Assembly (NCBI GenBank): GCA_964035575.1 | Contig: OZ037848.1 | Span: 496,001 to 560,000, forward strand | Direction of reading: 5' to 3' | DNA: 64,000 nt | Source of the DNA: Rhynchopus sp. YZ270_cl-10 | Taxonomy: Eukaryota; Euglenozoa; Diplonemea; Diplonemida; Diplonemidae | Shown here: positions 1 through 11,800 of the stretch, piece by piece | How the letters are laid out: every line of letters begins with the position of its first letter | Position numbering within the stretch: the first letter of the stretch is position 1 | Made by a program: the position numbers and the translations under genes | Notes under the pieces: generated by a model | The model's input: only the letters and a program-made list of their open reading frames with translations | What the model was told of the DNA's origin: nothing | Databases searched by the model: none

Positions 1-757
1 CATTGGCGGGCGCACTTCTTTGACACGCCTATAACGGCTTTATGGACTAACATATAAGAGAAAGGAAGGGTGGATGTAAGACTAGGAAAAGGCGTTTGTT
101 ATGAGCGCAATTGTGTTGCTGGGAGAGCATGTGATGGATGGCGGGGAGGGAGGGGCTTTCTTTGGAGAGAGCAGTTCTTTTGTATGATTTTTAAAAAAAA
201 GGGGGGAGATGATGCTATGAGAGCGGGGGTTTCACAACTTTTTTTTCACAATTGATCACACCCACATTAAGCAAACGCTGTGAATAGTATTGTTTTTTTG
301 CGAAACCCTATCACAAAAAATTTCAATCCTAATTCATAGCGTTGCTTGTTGTGAAAAAAAGTTGTGGAAACCCCCACCGTATAGCACCAAAATAAAAAAA
401 TACATTGTCACTGCTACCCACCCCCCCAAAAAAAAAGCGCGTTTGGGTGACAGAAAGAGCCCAGCTTTTGGAAGGGAAGGGAGTGTCTGCAGCTAACATC
501 CGACATTACACATTACTACAATAGTTTTACCTGACTGGGTAAAACATTTGCTATTACATTATATCCTTTGTGCCCTATGTAGGGAAAATAAAACTCAAAA
601 AAGATGAAAAGGCAGAACGTACACATAACAGAAATGACAAAAAAGAACAACTCATCAGAGAAGATGAGCTTCACGCATCTAGAGAAGACAAATAAAGAAA
701 ACCAAGATGAAAACTTCTTTGAGGCAGATTTTTTGTTTAAAAATCCGGGGTCGGGGG

Positions 758-789
758 TAATGCTAAGCCTCTCTGTGCTTGGTCACTTT
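758..789 (-). repeat. HP1 hairpin copy, degenerate
   Basis: Plus-strand GCTAAGC, loop CTCTCTGT, then GCTTGGTCACTT. The inner stem matches the HP1 consensus with one wobble. The basal stem is eroded on the left. Confidence 0.5.
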
Positions 790-1201
790 CAAAAAAAAAA
801 GGGGGAGTGCGTTCAACGCGTACTTTACGCGGGGTTCTGTTGCTTGCCGTTGCTAGCAAAAATAAAGTGCATTTAAAATATAAAAAGGGTGCAGACCTCT
901 CACATGGTGAGCACACAGAAATGAGGGGTTCAATAAGAATGTAGAGGAAATCGAAGTAAAGAAGGGGGATTTGAAGAAGTTTGTTTCAGTAAAGAAGGGG
1001 GGGAGGAAGATAAATGAGAAGGTACTATATGCAATGAGGTGACGGTAGCTTTGTGTTGTGTTTTTTCCTTTTCTTTTCTTTCTTGTCTTTGCACACGCCC
1101 CTTCATTGCCTCCCCATAAAAAAAAAGGGGGGATTTTTTTTTTTTTTTTTTGTATCGTATGATGCACATTGTACTGGCTCCTTTGAAAAATTAAAAAGAT
1201 A

Positions 1202-1275
1202 ATCCTTTCAATCGAAAGATGGAGTTTTTGTCCATCAGATTCAGCGCCCCTCCTTGAATAAAAAATCTTTTGCTT
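1202..1275 (+). repeat. family G repeat, copy 1
   Basis: About 70 bp closely matching 40232-40312: TCGAAAGA..TGGAGTTTTTGTCCATCAG, a short variable part, then TTGAATAAAAAATCTTTTG. TGGA..TCCA around the T run forms a small hairpin. Function unknown. Confidence 0.6.
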
Positions 1276-1565
1276 TTAAGAAGAGGATGGGGGGGAAAAA
1301 AGCGACTCCATACATGATAAGGAGAGATGGGGGAAAACAAATACCCTTGGGGGGAAATGAGTGTTCACGCATAGCACAAGGAAATCGCTTTTTTCTAGCC
1401 GGATTTCTATTCGATAAAATTGAGTCAGATGTGTATCGAAGTGGAGACAGATGGTAAGAGTTTTTGAATGGTACGTTTGTTTATTTTCACACAGGGGATC
1501 GTCCTATGGCGTGAAGCATAGCAGGGCCCCCGAGCGAGGAAAGAGAAAAAAAAAAACGAAAAGGC

Positions 1566-1596
1566 TTCGGATGAATGTGCATCCATACACACCATG
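1566..1596 (-). repeat. HP2 hairpin copy
   Basis: GGATGAATGTGC, loop, then ACACACCAT. Inner stem TGTGC is retained but its right arm is degraded. Confidence 0.4.
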
Positions 1597-1637
1597 CGAA
1601 GAAAAGAAAAAAAATATACATGGAAGTTGTCTTGTGA

Positions 1638-1715
1638 ACGCAGGCATCGGAAACTCCAGGGGGTTATCGAACCCCAGAGCATTTCATTGATATACACTGC
1701 GGCCACGATGGTACC
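1638..1715 (+). repeat. family J repeat, copy 1
   Basis: Shares with 45907-45985 the order CGCAG, CTCC, a GGGTT/AACCC hairpin, CCAGAGC, ATTTCATTG, then TACAC. In this copy the hairpin loop reads ATCG, the reverse complement of the loop in the other copy. Confidence 0.5.
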
Positions 1716-1910
1716 AAAAATCATGTTACTTAGCATGTTACCCGGGTACATGGTCGTTGTGAACGCGAAAAAAAAAAGGGGGGGGAGAGCTGACTAACTT
1801 TGGTTGCTCGCCAAGCTATTTTACGATTGTTCTTCGGCGCTAAAACGGGAACCAAGACCCCAAGAAGGTTGGTTGAAAAACATTAGCAGCACAGTCATCC
1901 CCCTTTTTTT

Positions 1911-1992
1911 TGTTGTGTTGACAATCGCGTAAGTACCCATCTTGGTGGGCATCTACGGTCTTCCCGCTCAAACGTTGGCCGAAGCCTTTTAT
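1911..1992 (-). repeat. family F repeat, copy 1
   Basis: Contains GACAATCGC, AAGTACCCATCTTGGTGGGC (hairpin with a wobble pair) and GGCCGAAGCC. On the minus strand the last motif is GGC-TTCG-GCC, a UUCG tetraloop hairpin. Confidence 0.6.
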
Positions 1993-2600
1993 TGGGGGGT
2001 TGGGGATGTGGTTCAGAAACTCTAACAAAATGGATGTAACTCATTTTGCGCGGTGCCTGATTTTAAGGATGGGTGTAAGATTACATTTTTGTTCTATTTT
2101 CGTTTTTTGGGTGGCGGAGATGATATCAAGAAAAAAATAGGGAGGAAAGTTGGTTTTTCTCCTTAAGGAATCCTTAAGGAAACCAATACCCTTTTGTATT
2201 GTGCAGCCAAAAAAAAAAAAAAAAAACATTTTAACTTAGCTAACAAACTAGTCGTAACATCGCGCTAAACATTAGTCATTTCAGACTACCGTCGTCCCCC
2301 TGACTAGACTGTGGTGACGCTCTGAAGGTACATTTTTTTATGCTCCCTAAATGGTTTTTGTACCGTAAACGATGTTTGCCCCAACTGCACAGGTCTTTAG
2401 TAAATATAAACTATTTGTATTCATTTTTGTTCAATTCAGGAGAACAGAATAAAGGCATTGCCACAGCGAAGAGAAGGTGAGGTTGGAAGACGAGAAGACA
2501 GAGAGGGAGAGTGAGGGGAGAAAGAAAATCCTGGGGCCCTTCACAATGCCAAATGATTCGGCTGTCGGAAGAGGTGGGGACGTAGAAAAAAGAGAATTGA

Positions 2601-2636
2601 CTTGAAATACAAAAGCCCTCTCGTGACCGAAAAAAG
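2601..2636 (-). repeat. HP3 copy
   Basis: CTTGAAATACAAAAGCCCTC then TCGTGACC. On the minus strand this carries the loop ACGAGAG shared with HP1 and HP2. Confidence 0.5.
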
Positions 2637-2647
2637 AAAAGAAAAAG

Positions 2648-2690
2648 AGTTAGCAAACCTAAGACTCTTGTGTTTGGTTGCCTTCAAAGA
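2648..2690 (-). repeat. HP1 copy, degenerate
   Basis: AACCTAAGACTCTTGTG followed by TTTGGTTGCCTT. It resembles the HP1 core with several substitutions and lies between an HP3 and an HP1 copy. Confidence 0.35.
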
Positions 2691-2702
2691 AAAGAAAGGT
2701 TT

Positions 2703-2778
2703 GGAAGATGAACCCGAGCCTCTCGTGCTTAGTCTGATTAGATTACTTACTGTTTTGAATCACCTGTGCTCAGTCACC
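2703..2778 (-). repeat. HP1 copy, long variant
   Basis: GAAGATGAACCCGAGC, loop CTCTCGT, GCTTAGT, then an insertion starting CTGATTAGATTACTTA, then TGTGCTCAGTCACC. The insertion splits the right arm and repeats a GCTNAGTCACC half-arm. The same insertion occurs at 3575, 53381 and 53889. Confidence 0.55.
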
Positions 2779-3392
2779 CTGAAAATGCTCCCTGTGTCAA
2801 AATATGTTCTGATGCATATTTTTGATCGTACCTTGCCGCAATTGAAATATCTTGGGCATGTCTTTCAAATGGAACAGAAATCGAAAAAATATGGAATGGA
2901 AAGCGGAAAAATACAGTGAAGGAAAGGCACTCTCATGTTCTTACATGAGCGCAAAAGGTTTCAATGCGCAGTGCGAGCCTCGTCCCATAGTCTTGTCTGC
3001 AGGATTGCAGATAACTCCTGCACGGCAGACAAACACCTCTGAGCAATGTTCTGAGCTCTTAGGAACTGCCCTCAACTGCTTTCAACACACACACACCCTC
3101 GGGGCCATATTCTGCGCAAGAATTACCCCCTATTAGTTACACTGCCACACGTCCGCCAAAACCCAGCCCCCCATTCCACCACAAATAAACACAGGGTCTC
3201 CAACTGTGGCCCCAAATCTCCTAACCCCCAAAGCAATAATTCCCAGTACCCACATTTGATTTCAAACACCCTAAAGAGGAGAGTGGTGATTTGTTAAACC
3301 AAGTGGAGGAGATTTTTTTTTGGCACAAAACAAAGAAATACAAAGAGAAAGTGCAAACGCCTCTTGTTCACAAATAATGGGTGAGTAAAGTT

Positions 3393-3432
3393 CGCTTAAA
3401 ATACAAAGCTCTCTCATGACTGCATAGCATCA
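3393..3432 (-). repeat. HP3 copy
   Basis: GCTTAAAATACAAAGCTCTC then TCATGACTG. Matches HP3 with one change in the loop. Confidence 0.5.
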
Positions 3433-3446
3433 CCATTAAAAAAAAT

Positions 3447-3491
3447 CAGTGCAAAACGTCTTACCGTTCATCGGACGTCAGGGCACTGTGA
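3447..3491 (+). repeat. family C repeat
   Basis: Closed by CAGTGC/GGCACTG. The inside reads ACGTC..CCGTTCATCGG..ACGTC, where other copies have ACGCC and GGACGC. The CCG/CGG stem with TTCAT loop is kept. Confidence 0.55.
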
Positions 3492-3546
3492 GAAAAAAAA
3501 AAGGTATTGGGTGTATACTGAGCCACAGCAATGAAAGAAAGTTTTA

Positions 3547-3620
3547 TGAGATGAACCTAAGCCTCTCGGGCTTAGTCTGATTAGATTACTTAATGTTCCT
3601 CTCGGGCTTAGTCACCTTGA
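3547..3620 (-). repeat. HP1 copy, long variant
   Basis: GATGAACCTAAGC, CTCTCGG, GCTTAGT, insertion CTGATTAGATTACTTA, then a second half copy CTCTCGGGCTTAGTCACCTT. The arrangement is like 2703-2778. Confidence 0.6.
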
Positions 3621-3963
3621 TGAAAGGGATGGATTTCACTACGCAACGCGCTTCGAATGGATGGCCTTGGCAACCGCCTTTATGTAGACACGCACACAGC
3701 CCCCTCTCGATGTGGCGACAGTACCGTCACAACACACAAGGCTGGATTCACACTGCAAACCCAGGAGGGAGGGTCCGGCCGTGCCCGGGTAGGGTAGGGG
3801 GGGTGTAAAGTGGAAAAGGGGGGGAAAATCACCCGGTTTCCTACATAGGCCGTATTGCGAGACACTCTGAAGCATTAGTCTACTGAAATCAAAATAACCC
3901 GAAATGGGGAAACGTTCTTTTAAAAAAAAGGGGGCTGTATTATAACCCATACCCCCTGGGTCT

Positions 3964-4115
3964 AATGGTGGCAGTATTGTGATGGGAGCCCATTGGAATA
4001 CGCAAAATACATTAAAATACAATCACAATACATTGTATTGTGATGTTTTTTTTGATGTTTTTTTTGATGTTTTTTGCGTAGTCCAATGGGCTCCCATCAC
4101 AATATTGCCACCATT
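3964..4115. mobile_element. MITE-like element with about 44-bp terminal inverted repeats
   Basis: The ends are AATGGTGGCAGTATTGTGAT and its reverse complement (one mismatch). Inverted-repeat arms run to about 4007 and back from about 4072. The interior is a TTGTATTGTGATG-rich spacer with three TTTTTTGATG units. It has no coding capacity. No target duplication was recognised. The minimal form suggests a non-autonomous element moved in trans. Confidence 0.7.
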
Positions 4116-4321
4116 TCCCGGGTTGGCGGTGAGTGGGGAGGTTATGCTAGACAGAATTGTCTAGAGTGTTCAATGGCATTACTCGATGCGAAGTGCAATA
4201 AAAATCTTTTCTACACAGGAACTATCAACGCAGCAGGGCTCGATGTCATCACGTTCGTAGCTCGAATACAAAAAGAAGGAAAAATTAAAAAGAGAGAGAG
4301 AGAGAGAGAAAGAAAAGAAAC

Positions 4322-4381
4322 GTTGCTGATGCAGTTCCCGACTGACCCACGTACGTTGCCAGCTTTCCGGATGAAAGCACC
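4322..4381 (+). repeat. family D repeat
   Basis: GATGCAG..CCCGACTGACCCACGTACG..GCCAGC..TCCGGATGAAAGCAC. Shorter at the 3' end than 51178-51272. Followed directly by a family M copy. Confidence 0.6.
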
Positions 4382-4419
4382 AAAGAAAAGTAGGCCAAGG
4401 ATGTGCTACACTTTCCTCT

Positions 4420-4520
4420 GCTTTTTCGCTGTATGAGTTGCGTGTGTGTCAAAAACAAATACTGTATAAAAAACAATTTGCAGGCACGCACCTTCCATTG
4501 ATCCTATTTTCTCTTGGTAA
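4420..4520 (+). repeat. family M repeat, copy 1
   Basis: About 100 bp alignable with 23266-23386: GCTGTATGAG, a TGTGT stretch, AAATACTGTA, AAAAACA, GCACCTTCC, ATTGATCCTATTT. In both places M lies next to a family D copy, here in the order D-M. Confidence 0.5.
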
Positions 4521-4556
4521 AAAAAAAAATAAAGGGGGCAAAACCATATTCAGGGT

Positions 4557-4657
4557 TATAGTCAGATCTGCACAATGCATGTGCACAGAAAATTGTATAG
4601 ATCTGACTGTTTGGTGAACAGTCCACACTGTTTTTATAGTCGGATCTATACAATTTA
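4557..4657. repeat. inverted and direct repeats around AGATCT
   Basis: AGTCAGATCT (4560) pairs with AGATCTGACT (4599-4608). A direct copy, TATAGTCGGATCTATACA, follows at 4636. The unit TATAGTCRGATCT..AATT is thus present in both orientations within 100 bp. Confidence 0.55.
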
Positions 4658-4674
4658 TGTACAATCCCAGTATC

Positions 4675-4743
4675 CACTAGGTTGCGCACACTTGAGGAAG
4701 GCTGTACACGCCAGGTACGGCGCGTACAACCTGTAACCTAGTG
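4675..4743. repeat. short inverted repeat with CACTAGGTT ends
   Basis: CACTAGGTT and AACCTAGTG bound 69 bp that include a GTACGGCGCGTAC palindrome. It resembles a minimal foldback element. Confidence 0.45.
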
Positions 4744-6202
4744 TACAGTGGGACATGACACCTACCCATCGTGGAAAAACAGTTTCGAGTACACCCACGT
4801 CAAAAAAATGGCAGTGGAGCTTGCACCGGTGGCAACTCCATTCCAACAATTTTTTCCAAAAAAATGAAAATCGGATTTCGCACACCCGATTATTCTCAGA
4901 AGTGCTATTGCCGTTTAACCCAGGGAACATATAGCATTACAAAGAAATTCGACCTTTGGAAACCTTCCGGAACGTCTGTCCTCTGCTTGCGGAGGACTAG
5001 ACACAATAAAATATTGCGTTCTCCCAGAAAACCGCACAATTCACACTCCTTGTGGGTCGTCTTGTTGCCTTTTGGAAGGATTTTTGGCCCAGAGCATGCT
5101 CTTGAAGCATGGCAATCTTCCCTTCCTTTGCAATAAAAAATAACTGACAAGGCTTTGACAGGGCCTGGTTGCATAAAGAGAAAAGCAAAATTGGGTCTGA
5201 GTAGGGGGCAATATCACTGAAGAAAGAAGTCCAAAAGGATGGCCTTCATATTTTGCTGGCTTTTTGCCTTCGGAGTAAGTTTAAAAAAGAAGAAAAACTG
5301 ACACAATAACTAGCGAATGCTGCCCGTATTTAAAAAATAAAAATAAAAAGTGACACTTGCCGTTCCCTCCCCCTTCTTGCAGTTGTTTGATACGTTGACG
5401 CTTCCACACACACTATCTCATCAGTAGGGTGGCGGTGTTGGCGGAGCAGGTTGGGCGAACGACGACGACACTTTCCGCAAAGTAGTGTGCGTCAAAAAAA
5501 CTGTGGTGAAAGATGATTGAGCCTCTATGCACTGCCATTGAAGTATGAAGGTGTGGGAAAGGGATGCGGGGGAAGAGGGAGAACAAAGGGAGGGAGGGAA
5601 GTGTTTTACCATCAGGGGCGTTGTGCCTTGGTATTTGAGTATCACCACGTCGAAAGAGATGGTTCTGCGTTACATCTTCGCCTTTTAAAACGCTTGAGTG
5701 TCGACAGAGTCTTGATTTTTTTTTTTGATAAATTTGTTGGAGCAGTGTAGTCACCTCGGTTGCGTTGCCACAAGTTGTGCAATCTCACTGTCCTTTTTTT
5801 ATTGAACCATACATGGGGGAATCGGGCATCAGGTAGTACCGGGTTTTGCAAATCCCGGATGCATTCCCGGGTACTTTCTATTGCAGTATCGGGTCAAAAA
5901 AAAAAAAACCCCCCCGATAATACCTGGTAATGAAAAATTTAAACCCTGGTAATGGGTGTCATCCATGATTTGGAAAAGAAAAAGAAGGTGGGCACCCCGG
6001 GGGACGTGCCAGAATATAAAAGAAGAAAACTTGAAAAAGACAAAAATGCCTTTCAAGTGAAAATATATCAAACGAGAGGGGGCAAACTGTAAAGAATACT
6101 TTACCAATACAATCAGGGGGGGAAGGAAAGGGAGGTGGTGTGAAAGATGTAGTGCAAAACGTTTGGGCAGGCACTACAAACAAATAAAAAAAAGATAAAC
6201 GA

Positions 6203-6235
6203 AAGATTCGAATCTGTGCCTCTTGTGCACATCTA
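6203..6235 (-). repeat. HP2 hairpin copy
   Basis: AAAGATTCGAATCTGTGC, loop CTCTTGT, GCACATCT. The inner stem TGTGC/GCACA is kept. Confidence 0.55.
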
Positions 6236-6285
6236 AAAAAGGGGAGGGGGGGAGACCAAAAACAAGGGATTTATAAAGATTATCT

Positions 6286-6321
6286 TAAGCCTCTTTGTGC
6301 TTAGTCACCTTCGTAATAACC
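6286..6321 (-). repeat. HP1 hairpin copy
   Basis: AAAGATTATCTTAAGC, loop CTCTTTGT, GCTTAG, TCACCTT. Both inner-stem arms are intact. Confidence 0.65.
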
Positions 6322-7515
6322 CTTTCTTCGGGGTGTCTATTCTCCAAGATTAATATGACCGTCAAAAGTGAGCAAAAAGCGTACCCCAAATTTTCCTTCA
6401 AAAACGCAAAGCGTTAAAGGGGGGAGGGGGTAAAAAAAAAAAGGAAAACATCATTTCAGCATTGGTTGTCACTATAATTAAACGCTGGACAAAGAACGGC
6501 ACGCCAAAAAAAAAATGTGATTTTTTTGTGTGCTTCTTTTGTACTTCCTTTTTTGTGGTACAAAAGGGTATTTTGAGCCATAAAAAAAATAGTTTCGGCC
6601 TGGAGGAAAATCTGAACAAACCATTACTGATCCGAAGGGGTTGAAGGAAGGTTGTGGGGAAAACTTCGCAATGAGGGGGAGGGGGTACGGGGACAAACTA
6701 ACTCTCCAAGGAGTACTTGATGACGTTAAGTTTTCCCCATCTCTCTCAAAAAAGAATAAAAGAATAAAAACGTTTGCCTTTTGACAGATAAAAAGAATGT
6801 CGGCATTTTTTTTTTTTTTTTTTTTTGAAAGTAGGTGTGGGTAGGTTCCTAAAAAAAGGAACATTGCCCAGTGATGGGTTTCTAAGGAATGTCTGCCCAC
6901 CACTTCGTCCTTTTGGCACGTTGTATCAAATCAAGAAAGAGTCTGTTATTCGCATCCAAGAGAGACGACACACCAGGTTTTAAAACATACCCCGCACTCC
7001 GGCCTTTGAGCGGGTGAAAAAAGAAGAAAAATAAAAGCTCTGGGCAGCGACTAAGAAACATGAAACAATAAAAAAAAATAAGGAAGGGGAGGTCGTAAGC
7101 GCAAAACGAACGCCTTGACGAACAGAACACATCAACGAAAACTGTAGGTAGTGTGAGCCACACACGGGCACAACACTCATTTTTTGGTACTGGAAAAGCT
7201 TAAGAGAAGAAGAAAAGAAGAAGAGAAAGAGGATGAATCTCCTCTCAGATACCTTAAAAAAAGGAGGTATTTTTTTGACAAAAATCTCAAATATCACAAA
7301 AGGATGTGGGGAGAGAGAGACACCTGTTCCGAGAGGGACATGACAAAAATTTTCCACCATTTTGACAAGAAACAGGGTACACCGATGGCGGCCATGTGGG
7401 GGTACGGTGCATCCCCCACACACCCCACCTCCACAACACATGCGAAAGCAGACTAGCATATAAGAGGTCCCTTTTGGGCACTCGTGTTCTGGGAGAGAAG
7501 AGAATTTATTCATAT

Positions 7516-7546
7516 AAGATGAGCCTAAGCCTCTTGTGTGCTTGGT
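7516..7546 (-). repeat. HP1 hairpin copy
   Basis: AAGATGAGCCTAAGC, loop CTCTTGTGT, GCTTGGTC. The right basal arm is lost. Confidence 0.5.
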
Positions 7547-7640
7547 CTTGGGGAAAGGGGGAGCAACAACACCAAAGGGGGCTGTACTCACAGACAGTTC
7601 AAGGATAGAAGTGTACACCCCCTGAGCTGTTACATTAAGG

Positions 7641-7735
7641 GAAGTTGTCGATGCAGGCATTTCCGACTGACCTACTGTACAATGAACCAGCTCTGGATAA
7701 AATCACGGTACCTGCGGCCAACAGAAGGTATCATT
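7641..7735 (+). repeat. family D repeat, long copy
   Basis: GAAGTTGTCGATGCAGGCAT, CCGACTGACC, GTAC, CAGCTCTGGAT, then the 3' extension CACGGTACCTGCGGCCAACA and GAAGGTATCA. The same extension is seen at 50024-50120 and 51178-51272. Confidence 0.6.
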
Positions 7736-7889
7736 AAATAGGTCTGTATTAGGGTAGTCGGGTGGACCTGCATGGTTCTAAAACGCCCTATAAAATAAAA
7801 GTGAAAACCTTTTGAAGAGGAACCCAAGTCTCTCATAGCTGCTTTGCCCCGTAAAAATGTTTTCCCCAAAATAAAATAAAATAAAACTT

Positions 7890-7925
7890 GAAAGATGAAT
7901 GTGCATTCGCTGTGCAGATCTATCT
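7890..7925 (-). repeat. HP2 hairpin copy
   Basis: GAAAGATGAATGTGC, loop, TGTGCAGATC, ATCT. The basal stem AGAT/ATCT is present. Confidence 0.5.
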
Positions 7926-8005
7926 CTTACAAAAAAAAAAGAACGTAAAGTTAGGGTCATCATAAAAAAACTGAAGTATCAGGATGTGGTGCGTAAAAAA
8001 AAAAA

Positions 8006-8050
8006 GTGAAGTTGATAGTGCAAACGCTTCTGGGACGCAGGCACTGAGGG
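8006..8050 (+). repeat. family C repeat, short variant
   Basis: GTGAAGTTGATAGTGCAAAC, GCTTCTGG, GACGCAGGCACTG. The outer AGTGC/GCACT pairing is kept but the CCG/CGG inner hairpin is deleted, as at 26601-26645 and 60443-60480. Confidence 0.6.
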
Positions 8051-8290
8051 TGACCAAAAAAATAAGAAAACACTGAAAAAAAAAGGAGAAGTTTTTCATT
8101 TGCTGTTGTTTCTTATTTTTTTTGTTGTTTCGATTTGTGTGTTCGATAACTAAAATAGGGGGTAATTCTTGCGCAGAATATGGCCCCAAATATGCGTTCT
8201 AATTTTTCACTAAAGTATGTTGCGTTATGCTGCGTGAAAAAAATGATTAATGAACCGCAGTCTGTCATATTAGTCACTGAATAATAAAGA

Positions 8291-8340
8291 GAAGCCGAGA
8301 GTGCAAGCGCCCCACCGTGTACCGGACGCAGGCACCAAAT
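8291..8340 (+). repeat. family C repeat
   Basis: GAGAAGCCGAGAGTGCAAGC, GCCCCACCGTGTACCGGACG, CAGGCACC. The inner CCG/CGG hairpin is present. Confidence 0.65.
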
Positions 8341-8872
8341 GTATACACCTGGACCTAACCACCGTGTAAGCAAGGTGGGCACGCTTCCTCCGCCGTTTCT
8401 ATCTCATATTGTCTAGGATTTGAAAATAATAATAATAATCATAAAAGTCGTACAGAACCTGTCGCGAAGAGCGCTAGGTTAGTGAAGTGCGTTTGATATC
8501 CAAAGAATCGTCATTCTGTCTTTATCGTTTCGTTTCGCTTTTGAGCTCATCACATTGCCATGACATAGAAAAAGCAAAATGGAAACTTGAAAAGACGAAC
8601 GAATCTCATCGATAACAAATAAAAAAAATAAGAGCGACAACAACATTTCTTTCCCAGGATAATATCCAATTGACTCAAAACCACCATCAAACACCCAACC
8701 ATACTCATTTCCTCCAGGCCGGAATCTCTGCAACGCCAAGCATCGTTTATTATCGCATTGGAACGAATTCTGCGCTTAGGAATTACCCCAAGAGAAGGTC
8801 CAAGGTGAGCTTGCACAGGCAATTGCATGCATCCAACGAGAACTATCAAAAAAAAATCCAATGCCACACGCC

Positions 8873-11800
8873 TCACACATATTGCACATTCATATTATCC
8901 ATGGCTGAAGGTGACATCGGGACGCTGCGTACAGAGCTGCCAAAGGGGCCTCCGCTGTTCATGGTACGTCTGCTGCGGAAGGTCTTAAGCACCGGCTCTG
9001 CAGAGTTCAGCGACATGGACTGCGATTGTCCAAGATGTGGGTCTGTGCCAGAGGAGAGGAGGTCAGCTGATCTGTGTACAGTACGCTCAGTGACAGGGAT
9101 CAGGCGCTCGATGGACACCCCCGTACCGCACGAGGAGACAGACTGTGCCCGCACTTTGCCTTCCTCCAACAGCGTGTACGACTCTCTGTCGTGGCGCAGC
9201 TCCAGCTCCTCCACCTCCGCAGTGGCACCGCTGTTCAGAAGAAGTAGCTCGTCCGTCACCCGTCCCTGCTGCCAGTCATCAACAGACCCCTTCGCAGCCG
9301 CATCCAGAGCGCCCTTCCGTCTCCCAATAAAAATGTCCACAAGATAAAGTATAATGTCGTACGCCCCCTTAAAGGCAAGCAACATAGCAGATATCAAAAG
9401 CAAAAATCCTGCAATCTCCGAAATGGTGCTGACAGTGTCCTTTGGCTCGCCTTTCATAATAAGTGCGATGGACATAAGCGCGACGGCGACGAACATCATC
9501 CCGCTCATGAGGCACGCCACGATGTAGTCGAAGGTCGAGTTGTACGGACGCAGGTACGCAATGGCGAAGAAGAAGGCGGCAAGGCCGATGGTGATCATCA
9601 CGTTGCGTGTCACGCACATCTCAAAGGTCGTTGGCTTCCACGCAGACGAGAAGGCAAGGAACATGATCTGCACCATCTCCACAAGGGAGAACCAGTGGTA
9701 GTTCCCACGGTAGGTCTCAAAGAAGAGACCCCACTTCGCCACGTAGTTCTCGTCAGCTCCGTCCTTGCGCACCCAGAGCTCACGGCCAAAGACCATGATG
9801 TAGGCATGGCGCTGCCACCCTGTCAGCACCTTCTTCTGCATCTCGTCGTCACCAGTGTACTTCCCGCAGATCTGTGCTGCATCCTCGTTCACACGTGGGT
9901 CCGGCACGTTTGTGGCGTGGAAGCGTGCTGGGCGGAGCAGCATCCGCCACATCACCAACGGAAGCGAGGCACATCCAATCAGCACAATCCACCCCAGAAC
10001 AGCCACAGCCGCCGGTGCACGCGAAGGGAAGAACGCCATCCCCGACGCTGCCATGCTTGTCCCCATCAGCAGCCAGATCAGCGGCAGGTACAGAAGCCCC
10101 GGTGCACGCACGTAGAACAGTGCTGTGCCCCACGAGATCCCAAAGCAGCTCGTCTGCACCAGAGCCATGCAGTAGTTCACCAGCAGGAACACAAGCAGGA
10201 TCCCAATGTTCGACACCACAGCACCCAGAAAGTACTTGTGGTTGTGCGTCCCAATCCCGAACAGCAGTGGGTGGAACTCCCAGTCCAGAGGCTCCGCGTG
10301 GTCCAAGTCCACGTCGTCCACTTTGCACTCCACGTTCATCAGTGCCTTCACGCGTCCACCCGACGTGCTCACGGCAGCACTCGCCGTGGCTGCTGACGCT
10401 GACTCGGGTGTCTTCTTTGCTGACGACCCTGCAATGATAGGAGCAGACGTCCTCGGCACATCTGTCTCATCAAACGCTGCCTGCAGTGGAGGCTCCGCTG
10501 TCGGCGATAGTGTTGCAGGTGCAACAGACGTGGGCGATGGTGTCGGTACATCTGTCTCAGGGGTAGTGGTGTCTGGTGCAGCGGTAGGTGGTACAAGAGG
10601 AGCAGGTGTGCGTGGTGCAAGGGTGGGTGCAACCGTGGGTGGTACCAGTGTCAAGGGGGCAGGTGTGGGCGGTGCACCTGTGTCGGGTGCGGTGGTTGCA
10701 GGTGCAATAGTCGAAGGCGCTGAGGTTAAGGGTGCAGCGGTTGCTGGTGCAGATGTTGCTGGTGACGGTGTTAAGGGTGCAGCAGTGACAGGTGGAAGTG
10801 TTGCAGGTGCGGTAGTCAAGGGGGCAGATGTTAAGGGTGCGACAGTTGCAGGTGCAGGTGTTGGCGGTGCTGGTGTCAAGGGCGCAGTAGTTGCAGGTGC
10901 ATTAGTCGCTGGCGCGGTTGTTGCTGGTGGAAGTGTTGCTGGGGCGATGGTTAAAGGTGCAGTTGTTGGAGGTGCAGGTGTGGCTGGGGCTTGTGTTGGA
11001 GGTGCCAAGGTTGGTGGCGAAGGTGTCAGTGGTGCAGGTGTTGGGGGTGAAAGTGTTTGCGGTGCTGGTGTGAGAGGCGCAGGTGTCAGTGGTGCAGATG
11101 TCGCTGGTGCTGGTGTTGGAGGTGCGGACGTATCTGGAGCTGGTGTTGGAGGCGCTGCTGTAGCAGGTGCTAGTGTATCAGGTGCGGGTGTGTCAGGCGC
11201 AGATGTTGGGGGTGCAGACGTGGGAGGTGCCGGTGTAGGAGGTGCAGATGTATCTGGGGCAGGTGTTGGTGGCGCTGACGTAGCAGGTGCTAGCGTATCA
11301 GGCGCGGGTGTGTCTGGTGCTGGTGTTGGAGGGGCCAGTGTGTCAGGTGCCGGCGTTGGTGGCGATGGTGTGTCAGGTGCTGGTGTTGGCGGTGCTGACG
11401 TGGGAGGTGCAGATGTTGGAGGGGCCAGTGTATCAGGTGCTGGCGTGTCTGGCGCTGATGTGGGAGGTGCCGGCGTTGGTGGCGACGGTGTATCAGGTGC
11501 TGGCGTGTCTGGCGCTGATGTGGGAGGTGCCGGCGTTGGTGGCGACGGTGTATCAGGTGCTGGCGTGTCTGGCGCTGATGTGGGAGGTGCTGGCGTTGGT
11601 GGCGACAGTGTATCAGGTGCTGGTGTTGGTGGTGCAGATGTTGGAGGTGCTGGTGTTGGAGGTGCTGGAGTTGGAGGTGCAGATGTTGGAGGTGCTGGAG
11701 TTGGAGGTGCAGAGGTGGGTGGTGCAGATGTTGGAGGTGCTGGCGTTGGTGGGGCCAGTGTATCAGGTGCTGGTGTTGGAGGTGCAGATGTTGGAGGTGC

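Larger units (their letters stand above)
1..8872. other. intergenic region with dispersed repeats, no convincing gene
   Basis: AT-rich DNA with many A/T and G/C homopolymer runs. All open frames are short, low in complexity, and lack coding-like composition. It holds copies of HP1, HP2, HP3, C, D, F, G, J and M plus one MITE-like element, listed separately. Weak remnants not listed: HP2-like at 893-925, C-like at 3344-3372 and 6145-6178, a GA run at 4290-4312. I see nothing nameable in 1-757 or 5000-6140 apart from a CCCGGG-rich inverted repeat near 5838-5873. Confidence 0.6.
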